Source: Pseudomonas koreensis
Lineage (GTDB): Bacteria; Pseudomonadota; Gammaproteobacteria; Pseudomonadales; Pseudomonadaceae
Assembly: GCF_012986595.1 (NCBI RefSeq)
Contig: NZ_JAAQYM010000009.1
Span: 248,001 to 312,000 of the forward strand
Direction: 5' to 3'
Length of the DNA: 64,000 bases
Part shown: positions 9,470 through 17,887 of the stretch, in pieces
How positions within the stretch are numbered: position 1 is the stretch's first letter
Layout: each line of letters opens with the position of its first letter
Translations under genes and position numbers: made by a program
The notes under the pieces: model-generated
The model's database searches: none
Seen by the model: only the letters and a program-made list of their open reading frames with translations
Told to the model about the DNA's origin: nothing

Positions 9470-9974
9470 TTCCGTTGGCCGTTTCGGACGGCTGAGCTGG
9501 CTCTGGTTGAGTTTGCTGGTTTTGGTCATTGACCAGGCCAGCAAGTTCTACTTCGAAAACAAGCTCGAAATGTTCCAGCAGATCGTGATCATTCCCGATT
9601 ACTTCAGCTGGACCCTGGCTTACAACACCGGCGCGGCATTCAGCTTCCTGGCTGACAGCTCCGGCTGGCAGCGCTGGCTGTTCGCCCTGATCGCGATTGT
9701 GGTCAGTGCGGTGCTGGTGGTCTGGCTCAAGCGTCTGGGGCGCAACGATACCTGGCTGGCTGTCGCACTGGCACTGGTGCTGGGCGGTGCGCTGGGCAAT
9801 CTGTATGACCGTATTGCCCTGGGCCATGTGATCGACTTCATCCTGGTGCACTGGCAGAACCGCTGGTACTTCCCGGCGTTCAACTTCGCCGACAGCGCCA
9901 TTACCGTTGGCGCGATTATGCTGGCACTGGATATGTTCAAACCGAAGAAAACCGGAGAAGCCGTTCATGACTGA
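9462..9974 (+). CDS. lspA: Lipoprotein signal peptidase (signal peptidase II)
   Basis: Inner-membrane aspartyl protease that removes the signal peptide of prolipoproteins after lipidation. The 170-residue product has four hydrophobic segments. The catalytic aspartates fall in GHVIDF (D125) and NFADSA (D144). The ATG at 9462 lies inside the end of ileS. The gene's last eight bases overlap fkpB. BamD, also in this window, is one of its likely lipoprotein substrates. Confidence 0.96.
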   Translation: MPDSVGRFGRLSWLWLSLLVLVIDQASKFYFENKLEMFQQIVIIPDYFSWTLAYNTGAAFSFLADSSGWQRWLFALIAIVVSAVLVVWLKRLGRNDTWLAVALALVLGGALGNLYDRIALGHVIDFILVHWQNRWYFPAFNFADSAITVGAIMLALDMFKPKKTGEAVHD

Positions 9975-10419
9975 ACAGGTATTGGCTGAGCAACGCATCG
10001 GTCAGAACACGGAAGTCACCTTGCACTTCGCATTGCGCCTGGAGAACGGCGACACGGTCGACAGCACCTTCGACAAAGCCCCAGCCACCTTCAAGGTCGG
10101 CGACGGCAACCTGCTGCCGGGTTTCGAAGCGGCACTGTTCGGTTTCAAGGCCGGCGACAAGCGCACGCTGACCGTCGAGCCGGAAAACGCCTTCGGCCAG
10201 CCGAACCCGCAAAACGTGCAGATCATCCCGCGGTCGCAGTTCGTCGACATGGAGCTGTCGCCGGGGTTGCTGGTGATCTTCAACGATGCGGCCAATACTG
10301 AGCTGCCGGGTGTGGTGAAAGAGTTCGACGACGCGCAAGTGACCATCGACTTCAACCACCCGCTGGCCGGCAAGACGCTGACCTTTGACGTCGAAATCAT
10401 CAACGTCAAAGCGCTGTAA
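9967..10419 (+). CDS. fkpB: FKBP-type peptidyl-prolyl isomerase (SlyD/FkpB type)
   Basis: Cytoplasmic peptidyl-prolyl cis-trans isomerase of 150 residues. The FKBP core includes LENGDTVDSTF, GDGNLLPGFEAAL and FNHPLAGKTL, with the inserted flap domain in the middle as in SlyD and FkpB. It lacks the metal-binding histidine-rich tail of SlyD, which favours FkpB. The start overlaps the lspA end by eight bases. A REP repeat rather than a simple terminator follows the stop. Confidence 0.92.
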   Translation: MTEQVLAEQRIGQNTEVTLHFALRLENGDTVDSTFDKAPATFKVGDGNLLPGFEAALFGFKAGDKRTLTVEPENAFGQPNPQNVQIIPRSQFVDMELSPGLLVIFNDAANTELPGVVKEFDDAQVTIDFNHPLAGKTLTFDVEIINVKAL

Positions 10420-10427
10420 AAGTACAC

Positions 10428-10578
10428 GGGAGCCTTTGTGGTGAGGGGATTTATCCCCGATGGGGTGCGAAGCACCCCCAATACCTGATACCGCGGATCC
10501 ATTCAGAATCGCAGGGACGGGATCGGGGGCGCTTCGCACCCATCGGGGATAAATCCCCTCGCCACAGGGCTCGCTCCC
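10428..10578. repeat. REP doublet (family C), long inverted repeat
   Basis: Two arms about 60 bases long face each other: GAGGGGATTTATCCCCGATG on the left and its near-exact reverse complement on the right, with GTGCGAAGCACCCCC and GGGGGCGCTTCGCAC further in. The outer ends, GGGAGCC and GGCTCGCTCCC, are also inverted. It fills most of the gap between fkpB and ispH. Confidence 0.85.
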
Positions 10579-10620
10579 ACCGTTTTCGTTATTTCTTGCG
10601 CGTAAGACACGAGGCACAGC

Positions 10621-11565
10621 ATGCAAATCAAACTCGCCAACCCCCGTGGCTTCTGCGCCGGCGTGGACCGGGCGATCGAAATCGTCAACCGCGCCCTGGA
10701 AGTCTTCGGGCCGCCGATCTACGTGCGTCACGAAGTGGTGCACAACAAGTTTGTCGTCGAAGACCTGCGCAATCGTGGCGCGATCTTCGTCGAGGAACTG
10801 GATCAGGTGCCGGATGACGTCATCGTGATCTTCAGTGCCCACGGCGTTTCCCAAGCCGTACGCAATGAAGCCGCCGGCCGTGGCCTGAAAGTGTTCGACG
10901 CCACCTGCCCGCTGGTGACCAAGGTGCACATCGAAGTCGCGAAATACAGCCGCGACGGCCGTGAGTGCATCCTGATCGGCCACGCCGGTCACCCGGAAGT
11001 CGAAGGCACCATGGGCCAGTACGACGGCAGTAACGGCGGCGCGATCTACCTCGTCGAAGACGAAAAAGACGTGGCTGAACTGCAAGTGCGTAACCCGGAA
11101 AAACTGGCGTTCGTGACCCAGACCACGCTGTCCATGGACGACACCAGTCGGGTGATCGATGCCCTGCGCACACGTTTCCCGGCCATCGGTGGCCCGCGCA
11201 AGGACGACATCTGCTACGCCACACAAAACCGTCAGGACGCGGTCAAGCAATTGGCTGACGAATGCGATGTGGTGCTGGTGGTGGGCAGCCCGAACAGCTC
11301 CAACTCCAATCGCCTGCGTGAGCTGGCCGAACGCATGGCCACGCCGGCCTACCTGATCGACGGCGCCGAGGATCTGCAGAAGAGCTGGTTCGATGGCGTC
11401 GAGCGGATCGGCATCACCGCCGGTGCCTCCGCGCCTGAAGTGCTGGTGCGCGGCGTGATCCAGCAACTGCAGGCGTGGGGCGCGACCGGTGCCGACGAAC
11501 TGGCCGGGCGCGAAGAGAACATCACGTTCTCGATGCCGAAAGAACTGCGCGTTCGCTCGATTTAA
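10621..11565 (+). CDS. ispH: 4-hydroxy-3-methylbut-2-enyl diphosphate reductase
   Basis: Last enzyme of the MEP pathway, making IPP and DMAPP for isoprenoids. It is a 4Fe-4S enzyme: the three cluster cysteines are C12 (GFCAGV), C96 (TCPLVTK) and C198 (DICYATQ). 314 residues is the family norm. The SNSNRLRELA segment is also characteristic. Its last 44 bases overlap the 3' end of the convergent gene fimT. Confidence 0.97.
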   Translation: MQIKLANPRGFCAGVDRAIEIVNRALEVFGPPIYVRHEVVHNKFVVEDLRNRGAIFVEELDQVPDDVIVIFSAHGVSQAVRNEAAGRGLKVFDATCPLVTKVHIEVAKYSRDGRECILIGHAGHPEVEGTMGQYDGSNGGAIYLVEDEKDVAELQVRNPEKLAFVTQTTLSMDDTSRVIDALRTRFPAIGGPRKDDICYATQNRQDAVKQLADECDVVLVVGSPNSSNSNRLRELAERMATPAYLIDGAEDLQKSWFDGVERIGITAGASAPEVLVRGVIQQLQAWGATGADELAGREENITFSMPKELRVRSI

Positions 11566-12091
11566 CGTTTTTCGCTTTCTCGCACAGCGCCTGCGCGGTT
11601 TTTTTTCGGGTCAGGCGCACTCGACCGGTCGCCGCCAGCACCACCTGGAGCTGGCTGACCGGCTCGCGTGCCGAACACAGATGTAACGTCCCTGCCTGAA
11701 ACGCCCGCCCGGGCATCAGCGGTTGCCCCAGACTGCTGAAGCGCACGTAACGACTGACCGCCCAATTGCCGACAATCGGTATCCGCCCGTCATTCGCCTG
11801 CTCCTGCAGCAGCGGATTGTCGCGGTCCTGCGCCCCCTTGCCGCTGATATCCAGAATGATTCGCCAGCCCTGACTCCAGTCGTTGTTGATGCCGTGAATC
11901 ACCACGCTCTGATTGCGCGTGATGGCCTGCGTGCGGGCATTGCGAATGCCATCGAGCAAGGACTGCGCCGCGTGGTCGCGCTGGGTCGATTCGCTGAAGG
12001 CGGCAAACGCCGGACTGACCAGCGCCAGAACAATCGCGCCAATCGCCAGTCCCATAAGCAATTCAATCAGACTGAAACCCTGTTGTGGCAT
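11522..12091 (-). CDS. fimT: FimT/GspH-family pseudopilin
   Basis: Type IV pilin-like protein of 189 residues. The prepilin leader MPQQG precedes FSLIELLMGLAIGAIV, giving a PilD cleavage site at G-F with Glu at +5. The GspH domain follows (SLLDGIRNARTQAITRN). The ATG at 12091 has GGAGG eight bases upstream; an upstream extension is not pilin-like. FimT proteins have been linked to DNA binding in natural transformation in other species; no such role is shown here. It is divergent from fimU. The C-terminal 25 residues overlap ispH antisense and may be poorly conserved. Confidence 0.85.
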   Translation of the reverse strand: MPQQGFSLIELLMGLAIGAIVLALVSPAFAAFSESTQRDHAAQSLLDGIRNARTQAITRNQSVVIHGINNDWSQGWRIILDISGKGAQDRDNPLLQEQANDGRIPIVGNWAVSRYVRFSSLGQPLMPGRAFQAGTLHLCSAREPVSQLQVVLAATGRVRLTRKKTAQALCEKAKNVKSSERAVLSASRT

Positions 12092-12221
12092 GAGCAGTTC
12101 CTCCCTGAAGCATGAGGCCCGACGCAATCCTTGCGCCGGGCAGGGCAAATCAACCGACACGGGCCGGTTGAATGTTCTAGTTTGTAGAGGCAGGTATAGC
12201 CGACGGCAACGGAGGGCATCG

Positions 12222-12695
12222 ATGGATCATCGTACAAAAGGTTTCACGCTGCCCGAGTTGCTGGCCGCGGTCGCCGTGATGGTGATTCTCATCACCCTGG
12301 CGGTGCCGGGCTTCACCCGTTCGATCCAGAGCAGCAAGGCCGATACCGAAATGGGCGATCTGCAGCGCGCCATCAACTATGCGCGGCTCGAGGCGATCAA
12401 TCGCGGCGTGACCACGCGGCTGCGGCCCAGCGCTGGTGGCAGTGTGTGGACCGGCGAGTTGTCGGTTTACGACAGTACTGGCACTCCGGCCAATGTATTG
12501 CGGGTTGTTCCAGCGATGAGCAGCGGCGCGACTCTGACGCTACCCTCAGGAGTGACCGCACTGGATTTCAATAATCTGGGTGGTCTGGCGGCCCCGTCGA
12601 CGGCGGTGACCATCAGTTATGTGCTGGGAACGCAAAGCAGGACGCTGAACGTGTGTCTGAACGGACGAATTCAATCGGGTGGAAGTTGCGGATGA
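12222..12695 (+). CDS. fimU: Minor type IV pilin FimU/GspH family
   Basis: First gene of the minor-pilin operon; 157 residues. The short leader MDHRTKG is followed by FTLPELLAAVAVMVILITLAV, a class III signal with Glu at +6 or so (Pro at +4 is unusual but tolerated). The C-terminal region has two cysteines (NVCLNG and SCG). FimU, PilV, PilW, PilX and PilE form the complex that primes pilus assembly. GGAGGG lies just upstream of the ATG. Its TGA overlaps the ATG of pilV. Confidence 0.9.
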   Translation: MDHRTKGFTLPELLAAVAVMVILITLAVPGFTRSIQSSKADTEMGDLQRAINYARLEAINRGVTTRLRPSAGGSVWTGELSVYDSTGTPANVLRVVPAMSSGATLTLPSGVTALDFNNLGGLAAPSTAVTISYVLGTQSRTLNVCLNGRIQSGGSCG

Positions 12696-13141
12696 GGGCA
12701 GGGAGTAAACAGGCACAGGAGGGCATGTCGCTGATCGAGGTGTTGGTCGCGTTGCTGATTCTGACCGTCGGCATATTGGGCGCGGCAGCCGTGCAACTCA
12801 ATGCGCTGAAGTACACCGACAGTTCGCGGATGACCAGCCAGGCGAGCTTCATCGCCTACGACATGATGGACCGCATCCGCGCCAACGCCGCCGCCGATTA
12901 CACGATTACGCCGCCGACTTCGGGCAACCTCAGCGTTGCCCGCGATCAGGACCTGTACGACTTCAGCACCAACATCGTCAATTTCGGCGGGCCGACGGCC
13001 ACCGGCACGATCAGCCTGAACCAGCGGGTGTACACCATCACCATCAACTGGAATGACTCACGGGCCGCGAATGCCACCGGCACCACGCGCAGCTTCGTCC
13101 TGACCAGCCGTGCCACGGTCGATCCGGTGGCCACGCCATGA
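12692..13141 (+). CDS. pilV: Minor type IV pilin PilV
   Basis: Minor pilin of 149 residues. The leader ends in QEG and the helix is MSLIEVLVALLILTVGILGAA, with Glu at +5. The DMMDRIRANAAA segment is characteristic of PilV. The start overlaps the fimU stop as ATGA and the stop overlaps the pilW start in the same way, so the operon is translationally coupled. The role is as part of the tip priming complex with FimU, PilW and PilX. Confidence 0.92.
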   Translation: MRAGSKQAQEGMSLIEVLVALLILTVGILGAAAVQLNALKYTDSSRMTSQASFIAYDMMDRIRANAAADYTITPPTSGNLSVARDQDLYDFSTNIVNFGGPTATGTISLNQRVYTITINWNDSRAANATGTTRSFVLTSRATVDPVATP

Positions 13142-13851
13142 AGCACTCCAATCGTGGCTTTGGCCTGATCGAAATGCTCATCGCTTTGGCGATCGGGCTG
13201 ATCATCGTACTCGGGGTAGTGCAGACGTTCCTTGCCGCGAAAAACACTTACGTCAGCCAGAACACGGCGGCGGCAATGCAGGAAGACGCCCGTTTTGTCC
13301 TGAGCAAAATGATTCAGGAGCTGCGCATGGTTGGCATGTTCGGCTGCCTCGGCAGCATTACCGACGCGAGTTCCGCAGGGGATTTCAACGCAGCACAGAT
13401 CACCCCGATCAGTTGGGACAACAGCAACCTCAAGCTGACCCTGGTCACCGCCGACGTCGGCGGCAATGGCGGCACGCCGACCTGGACGGTGGTCTCCGAT
13501 TGCCGCAACAGCGCCACGGCGTATACCGGGTTGCGCGCCGCTGCCAGCGGGCAGATCGCCTTTCCGATCCGCCGCCTGATCTACAGCTTCAGCAACAACC
13601 AGATCCTTATGGGCACGGGCAGCGGCACCCCGACCCAGCAGGTGCTGGTGAACAACGTCAGTGCCTTCAGCGTGATGTTCGGTCTGGCGACGTCTGCCAC
13701 CGATGTCGCGGCGTCCTCCTACAGTGCCAACCCCAGCGACCCGGCGCGCATCCGCAGTGTGCGCTTGAGCCTGACCCTCACCGACCCGAACAACCGGGTG
13801 GCCAATCAAACCTTCAACGTGGTTGCCGCGTTGCGCAACCGCTTGCAATGA
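13138..13851 (+). CDS. pilW: Minor type IV pilin PilW
   Basis: Minor pilin of 237 residues. The leader MKHSNRG precedes FGLIEMLIALAIGLIIVLGV with Glu at +5. MQEDARFVLSKMIQELRMVG is a typical PilW segment after the helix. It links FimU-PilV with PilX in the P. aeruginosa complex (family knowledge). The ATGA overlaps at both ends keep it coupled with pilV and pilX. Confidence 0.92.
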   Translation: MKHSNRGFGLIEMLIALAIGLIIVLGVVQTFLAAKNTYVSQNTAAAMQEDARFVLSKMIQELRMVGMFGCLGSITDASSAGDFNAAQITPISWDNSNLKLTLVTADVGGNGGTPTWTVVSDCRNSATAYTGLRAAASGQIAFPIRRLIYSFSNNQILMGTGSGTPTQQVLVNNVSAFSVMFGLATSATDVAASSYSANPSDPARIRSVRLSLTLTDPNNRVANQTFNVVAALRNRLQ

Positions 13852-14342
13852 GGGCCGGGTCGATGAGGATTTCTTTGCAGCAGAGGCAAACCCAGCGCGG
13901 CATGGTGCTGCTGGTCAGCCTGGTGTTCCTGTTATTGCTGACATTGGTTGGGCTGTCATCGATGCAGAGCGCCAACCTGCAGGAAAAAATGGCCGGCAGT
14001 GTCAGCTTGCGCAATCAGTCGTTCCAGACTGCCGAAGCAGCGTTGCGCATCGGCGAAAGTGCGGTGCAGCTCGAGGGTTATTCGCTGGCCGTGTGTGCCA
14101 GCACTACACAATGTGCGCCGCCGGCGGAGTCCTCGGTGGTCAGCGCGGCGGGGCTCAATTCGACTTCAGGGGTAACGTGGATCGCTGCCGGTAACGGCTT
14201 TTATGGTGTGCAGAACATCGGCACCACCCTGACGGCGGTGAATGTGCCGAGCAACACGTCGGCGACCCTGTATCGAGTGACTGCGGTCGGTATCGCCGGC
14301 ACTTCGCGCAGCGTGGTGGAGAGTGTCTATGCGAAGTATTAA
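13848..14342 (+). CDS. pilX: Minor type IV pilin PilX
   Basis: Minor pilin of 164 residues from the ATG overlapping the pilW stop, or 159 from the ATG at 13863. The helix MVLLVSLVFLLLLTLVGLSS follows QRG and lacks the usual Glu at +5, a feature shared with PilX homologues. SANLQEKMAGS and RNQSFQTAEAALR are also typical. It is shorter than P. aeruginosa PilX. The gene end overlaps pilY1 by 14 bases. PilX with PilY1 is thought to initiate the tip. Confidence 0.9.
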   Translation: MRAGSMRISLQQRQTQRGMVLLVSLVFLLLLTLVGLSSMQSANLQEKMAGSVSLRNQSFQTAEAALRIGESAVQLEGYSLAVCASTTQCAPPAESSVVSAAGLNSTSGVTWIAAGNGFYGVQNIGTTLTAVNVPSNTSATLYRVTAVGIAGTSRSVVESVYAKY

Positions 14343-17300
14343 GCGCTGCTGGGCGTTGTTGGCCGGCATGCTGCTGAGCCTGTATCTGGCGGCGCCGGCG
14401 TATGCGTTCACGCCGTCCGATTCACCACTGTTGAGCGCTGCGGCGGTGCCGCCCAACGTGATGTTGTTGATCGACGATTCCGGCAGCATGAACAGCATCA
14501 TTTACGCAGCGGGATTCGATCCGACCGTCACACGCACCCCGGCCCGGCAATGTAACGCGTTGCTCGGGCTGTGCCTGAGTTCGACGGCGATCACTGGCGA
14601 TCCGGTATTTCTCTCGAACCTGCCGACCTCCGGGTGTTCCGGTGGCGCCTTTGCGTTCTACAACAACAGCGTCGCGCCGTTGTGCCTGAAGCTGCCGGAC
14701 CCAGTGGGCGGCGGCAACACCCGCTACACGGGTGATTACATCGCCTATGTGGTCGGGCTGGCGATCAACAATGGCACGCGCGACTTCACCACCGGCGCAA
14801 TCCCCAACGACTACCGGATCAACGTGGCGCGCAATGTGTCCACCGCACTGGTCACCAGCAACCGTACCTTGCGCATGGGCCTGTCGACGTTCAACCCGGT
14901 GACCAACAACAACCCGGGGAATGGTGGATACATCGCCCGCGCCATCAGCGACCTGGCGCCGGTCTCCGGCAGCGTGACCCAGGCCCAGGCCGATACCAAC
15001 TACAACGCGCTGATTTCATCGATCAACGGCTTGAGCGCCGTGGCCAACACGCCGCTGGCAGAAACCTATTACGAAATCACCCGCTACATGCGCGGCATGG
15101 CGCCGTACTACAACAGCACGCCGACGACCTACACCAGTCCGATCCAGTACCGCTGCCAGAAAAACTATGGCGTGGTGATCACCGACGGTCTGCCGACTTA
15201 CGATCGCACCTTCCCGAGCAACGACCCGCTGGGCGGTAGTCGCTTGCCGAACTGGGACGGCATCAACAATGACGGCAACAACCTCAATGGCGATAACGAG
15301 GGTGACACGCTGTATCTGGATGACATCGCCAAGTTTGCCTTCGACATCGACATGCGTTCGACAGGGACTGACGCCGCCGGCAAAAGCTGGAATGCCGTGG
15401 ATTTTCCCAAGCAGAACATGAACACCTACACCGTGGGTTTCACTGCCGACAATGACATGCTCTCGGATTCGGCCAGTTACGGGCAGGGCCGTTATTATCA
15501 GGCAACCGACAGTGCCGGCCTCAATGCCGCGCTGTCCTCGGCGTTGAGCGACATCACGTCCAAGGCAGGCTCCGGAGGCAGCGGCGTCACCAGCGGCACC
15601 ACGCTGGCCAGTGGCACCAGTTATTTCCAGACCAGCTACGACCCCAAGGACTGGCGCGGCACGATCAAGTCCTTTGGCTTCACCTCGGCCGGCGCGGTGA
15701 ATACCGCGGCGGCCTTGTGGACCACCGACACCACTATCGTTCCGGGCGCGACCGCACCGACCTATCAATCGTGGAACACCACCAGCAACGCCGCTGTGAC
15801 CCTGGCCTACGGCAACTTTTCCGCCGCCCAGCAGGCCACGCTCAGCCAGAGTCTGCCCAGCGGCATCAGCGGCAACGATCTGGTGGAGTGGAGCAAGGGC
15901 ACCAACAAGACCGGGCTGAAGGTACGCAGCGTATTGCTCGGCGACATCATCAACTCGCCGCTGGTGCTGGCCTCGCCCAGCGATAAAACCGCCTCTGACC
16001 TGTCGGGCGACACTACCTACACCACGTACCTGACCACCAAAGCGGCGAACATGAACGCCAATCTGGTGGTGAATGCCAACGACGGTTTCGTCAACGTCAT
16101 CAACTCGGCCAACGGCACCCGGCGCTACGCCTACATGCCGTCCAGCGTGTTGCCGTCGCTGCGGCTGATTGCCGACCCGGCGTACATCAATGGCGTCAGC
16201 CACAAGTTTCTGGTGGACGGTCAGGTCGGGGTTTACGACCTTCAGTTCAACAGTGCCTGGAAAACCGTAGCCATTGGCGGCACCGGCGCCGGCGGCAAGA
16301 CCTTCTACGCGCTGCAACTGTTCGATGCGTCCGCAGGTAATATTCTCAATGCCCTGTGGGAAGTCAGTGCACCTGCCACAGCGAACACCGCCAACGCCTT
16401 TAATGATCTGGGTTACGCCTATGCCCGGCCGGAAGTGGCACGCTTGGCCGATGGTCGCTGGGCGGCGTTCATCGCCAATGGCTATGGCAGCAACTCCGGA
16501 GTGGCGGCTTTGTATGTGCTGGATGTGCGTGACGGTTCACTGATCAAGAAAATCGTGATCGACAGCAGCGAAACCACCAATGGCCTGTCGTCGGTGAAGC
16601 TCAAGGTCAACTCTTCGAACGTGGTGCAGGCCGCTTACGGCGGAGATTTGAAAGGGCGTTTGTGGAAATTCGATCTGAGCGCGACCACCACTGACAGTTG
16701 GGGCGTGGCGTTTTCCGGCAAGCCGTTGTTCACCGCGGCGGGCGGGACAACCCAGCCGATCACTGCGCAGCCGCTGCTGGCGGACAATTCACTGGGGGGC
16801 AAACAGGTTTTTTTCGGCACCGGCAAATTCAACGAGACCGCCGACAAGACCAACAAGGATTTGCAGGCGTTTTATTCGGTGTGGGATGCCGATGGTGGTT
16901 CCGGACAACTGACGGTCAGCAGTTTGCAGGCGCAAGCCGTGACCGGGGTGTTCTCCGGCAGCACCGGACAGTTCATCACCACCAGCCAGAACGACACGAC
17001 TTATCCGGGGGAGAAGGGTTGGTACCTGCCCTTGGTGTACAACAACGTGCTGACCGGTGAACGGGTGATCAATCAGGCCAGCCTGGTGCTCGGGCGCATC
17101 GTGTTTACCACCGCCAGTGTCGACACCACGGACCCGTGCGCCAGTTTCGGTACCGGCAAACTGGTCGAACTCGATGCGTTCAGCGGTAAGATGCTCAACT
17201 ACGCGGTGCTCGACACCAACGCCGATGGCGTGGTCGACAGCAACGACACGATCTCCAGCGGCGTGGTGTTCACCGGCGGCATTCCGACCCTGAACGCCAT

Positions 17301-17412
17301 CGTCAACGGCGCCACGCGCAAGATCGTCAACGATTCCAGTGGCACCGTTACCACGCTGGTGGAAAAATCCGGCGGCGGCAGCCGTCGTATCATGTGGCGG
17401 CAAATACAGTAA
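14329..17412 (+). CDS. pilY1: PilY1, pilus tip adhesin / assembly factor
   Basis: Large secreted protein of 1027 residues with a signal peptide (cleavage near AYA at 24-26). A von Willebrand-like N-terminal region carries the MIDAS motif DDSGS at 49-53. The C-terminal half is a beta-propeller of the PilC/PilY type, with the block DWRGTIKSFGF near its start. A calcium-binding loop, DTNADGVVD, lies at about 962-970. The length is shorter than P. aeruginosa PilY1 (about 1160). It promotes pilus extension and, in P. aeruginosa, surface sensing. No pilY2 follows; pilE is next. Confidence 0.93.
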   Translation: MRSIKRCWALLAGMLLSLYLAAPAYAFTPSDSPLLSAAAVPPNVMLLIDDSGSMNSIIYAAGFDPTVTRTPARQCNALLGLCLSSTAITGDPVFLSNLPTSGCSGGAFAFYNNSVAPLCLKLPDPVGGGNTRYTGDYIAYVVGLAINNGTRDFTTGAIPNDYRINVARNVSTALVTSNRTLRMGLSTFNPVTNNNPGNGGYIARAISDLAPVSGSVTQAQADTNYNALISSINGLSAVANTPLAETYYEITRYMRGMAPYYNSTPTTYTSPIQYRCQKNYGVVITDGLPTYDRTFPSNDPLGGSRLPNWDGINNDGNNLNGDNEGDTLYLDDIAKFAFDIDMRSTGTDAAGKSWNAVDFPKQNMNTYTVGFTADNDMLSDSASYGQGRYYQATDSAGLNAALSSALSDITSKAGSGGSGVTSGTTLASGTSYFQTSYDPKDWRGTIKSFGFTSAGAVNTAAALWTTDTTIVPGATAPTYQSWNTTSNAAVTLAYGNFSAAQQATLSQSLPSGISGNDLVEWSKGTNKTGLKVRSVLLGDIINSPLVLASPSDKTASDLSGDTTYTTYLTTKAANMNANLVVNANDGFVNVINSANGTRRYAYMPSSVLPSLRLIADPAYINGVSHKFLVDGQVGVYDLQFNSAWKTVAIGGTGAGGKTFYALQLFDASAGNILNALWEVSAPATANTANAFNDLGYAYARPEVARLADGRWAAFIANGYGSNSGVAALYVLDVRDGSLIKKIVIDSSETTNGLSSVKLKVNSSNVVQAAYGGDLKGRLWKFDLSATTTDSWGVAFSGKPLFTAAGGTTQPITAQPLLADNSLGGKQVFFGTGKFNETADKTNKDLQAFYSVWDADGGSGQLTVSSLQAQAVTGVFSGSTGQFITTSQNDTTYPGEKGWYLPLVYNNVLTGERVINQASLVLGRIVFTTASVDTTDPCASFGTGKLVELDAFSGKMLNYAVLDTNADGVVDSNDTISSGVVFTGGIPTLNAIVNGATRKIVNDSSGTVTTLVEKSGGGSRRIMWRQIQ

Positions 17413-17427
17413 GTGAGAGTTTGAGGC

Positions 17428-17829
17428 ATGCGCAGATTCAACCGAGGCTTCACCCTGATCGAAATCATGATCGTGATTGCGATCATCGGGATCATCATCA
17501 CCATCGCCGCACCGAGCTACACCGAATACCTGAAAAAGGGCCGGCGCGCCGAGGTGGTCTCGTTGCTCTCGGAGCAGGCGCAGAGCCTCGAACGCTTCTA
17601 TACCAAGAACAACGTCTACACCGGCATCACCGGCCTGAGCACGGGCAATGACTTCTACACGCTCACCCCGACCATTGCCGACCAGACCTTCCTGCTGACT
17701 GCCACCCGCAAGGCTGGCACTGCCATGGCGACCGACAAGTGCGGGGACTTCACCCTGACCAATACCGGCGTCAGAAGCATGAACAACGCTACCACCGGGC
17801 TGACCACCAAGGATTGCTGGGGCCGCTGA
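17428..17829 (+). CDS. pilE: Minor type IV pilin PilE
   Basis: Minor pilin of 133 residues. The leader MRRFNRG precedes FTLIEIMIVIAIIGIIITI, a textbook class III signal with Glu at +5. YTEYLKKGRRAEVVSLL follows the helix. Two cysteines (DKCGDF and DCWGR) form the C-terminal disulfide loop. It is the last gene of the operon, 15 bases after pilY1, and a terminator follows. Confidence 0.93.
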   Translation: MRRFNRGFTLIEIMIVIAIIGIIITIAAPSYTEYLKKGRRAEVVSLLSEQAQSLERFYTKNNVYTGITGLSTGNDFYTLTPTIADQTFLLTATRKAGTAMATDKCGDFTLTNTGVRSMNNATTGLTTKDCWGR

Positions 17830-17840
17830 GGTACCTTCTT

Positions 17841-17873
17841 AAGGGCGCCTTTTTGCGCCCACTGTCTTTTTTA
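17841..17873 (+). terminator. Terminator after pilE
   Basis: A stem gggcgc / gcgccc with a T-rich loop is followed by a T run (ctgtctttttt). It closes the fimU-pilE operon. Confidence 0.7.
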
Positions 17874-17887
17874 CGGTTGGATCAAAC

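Noticed and set aside
7436..9544. A 702-codon open frame on the minus strand opposite ileS
   Set aside because: It lies entirely antisense to the conserved ileS frame. Its composition (rich in Gln, His, Val, Arg) is what high-GC coding DNA gives in the complementary frame. No domain or ribosome binding site.
12092..12221. A sigma-70 promoter for fimU (TTGAAT near 12167 with TATAGC)
   Set aside because: The spacer is about 21 bases, too long for a confident call. The gap surely holds promoters for fimT and fimU, but I cannot place them.
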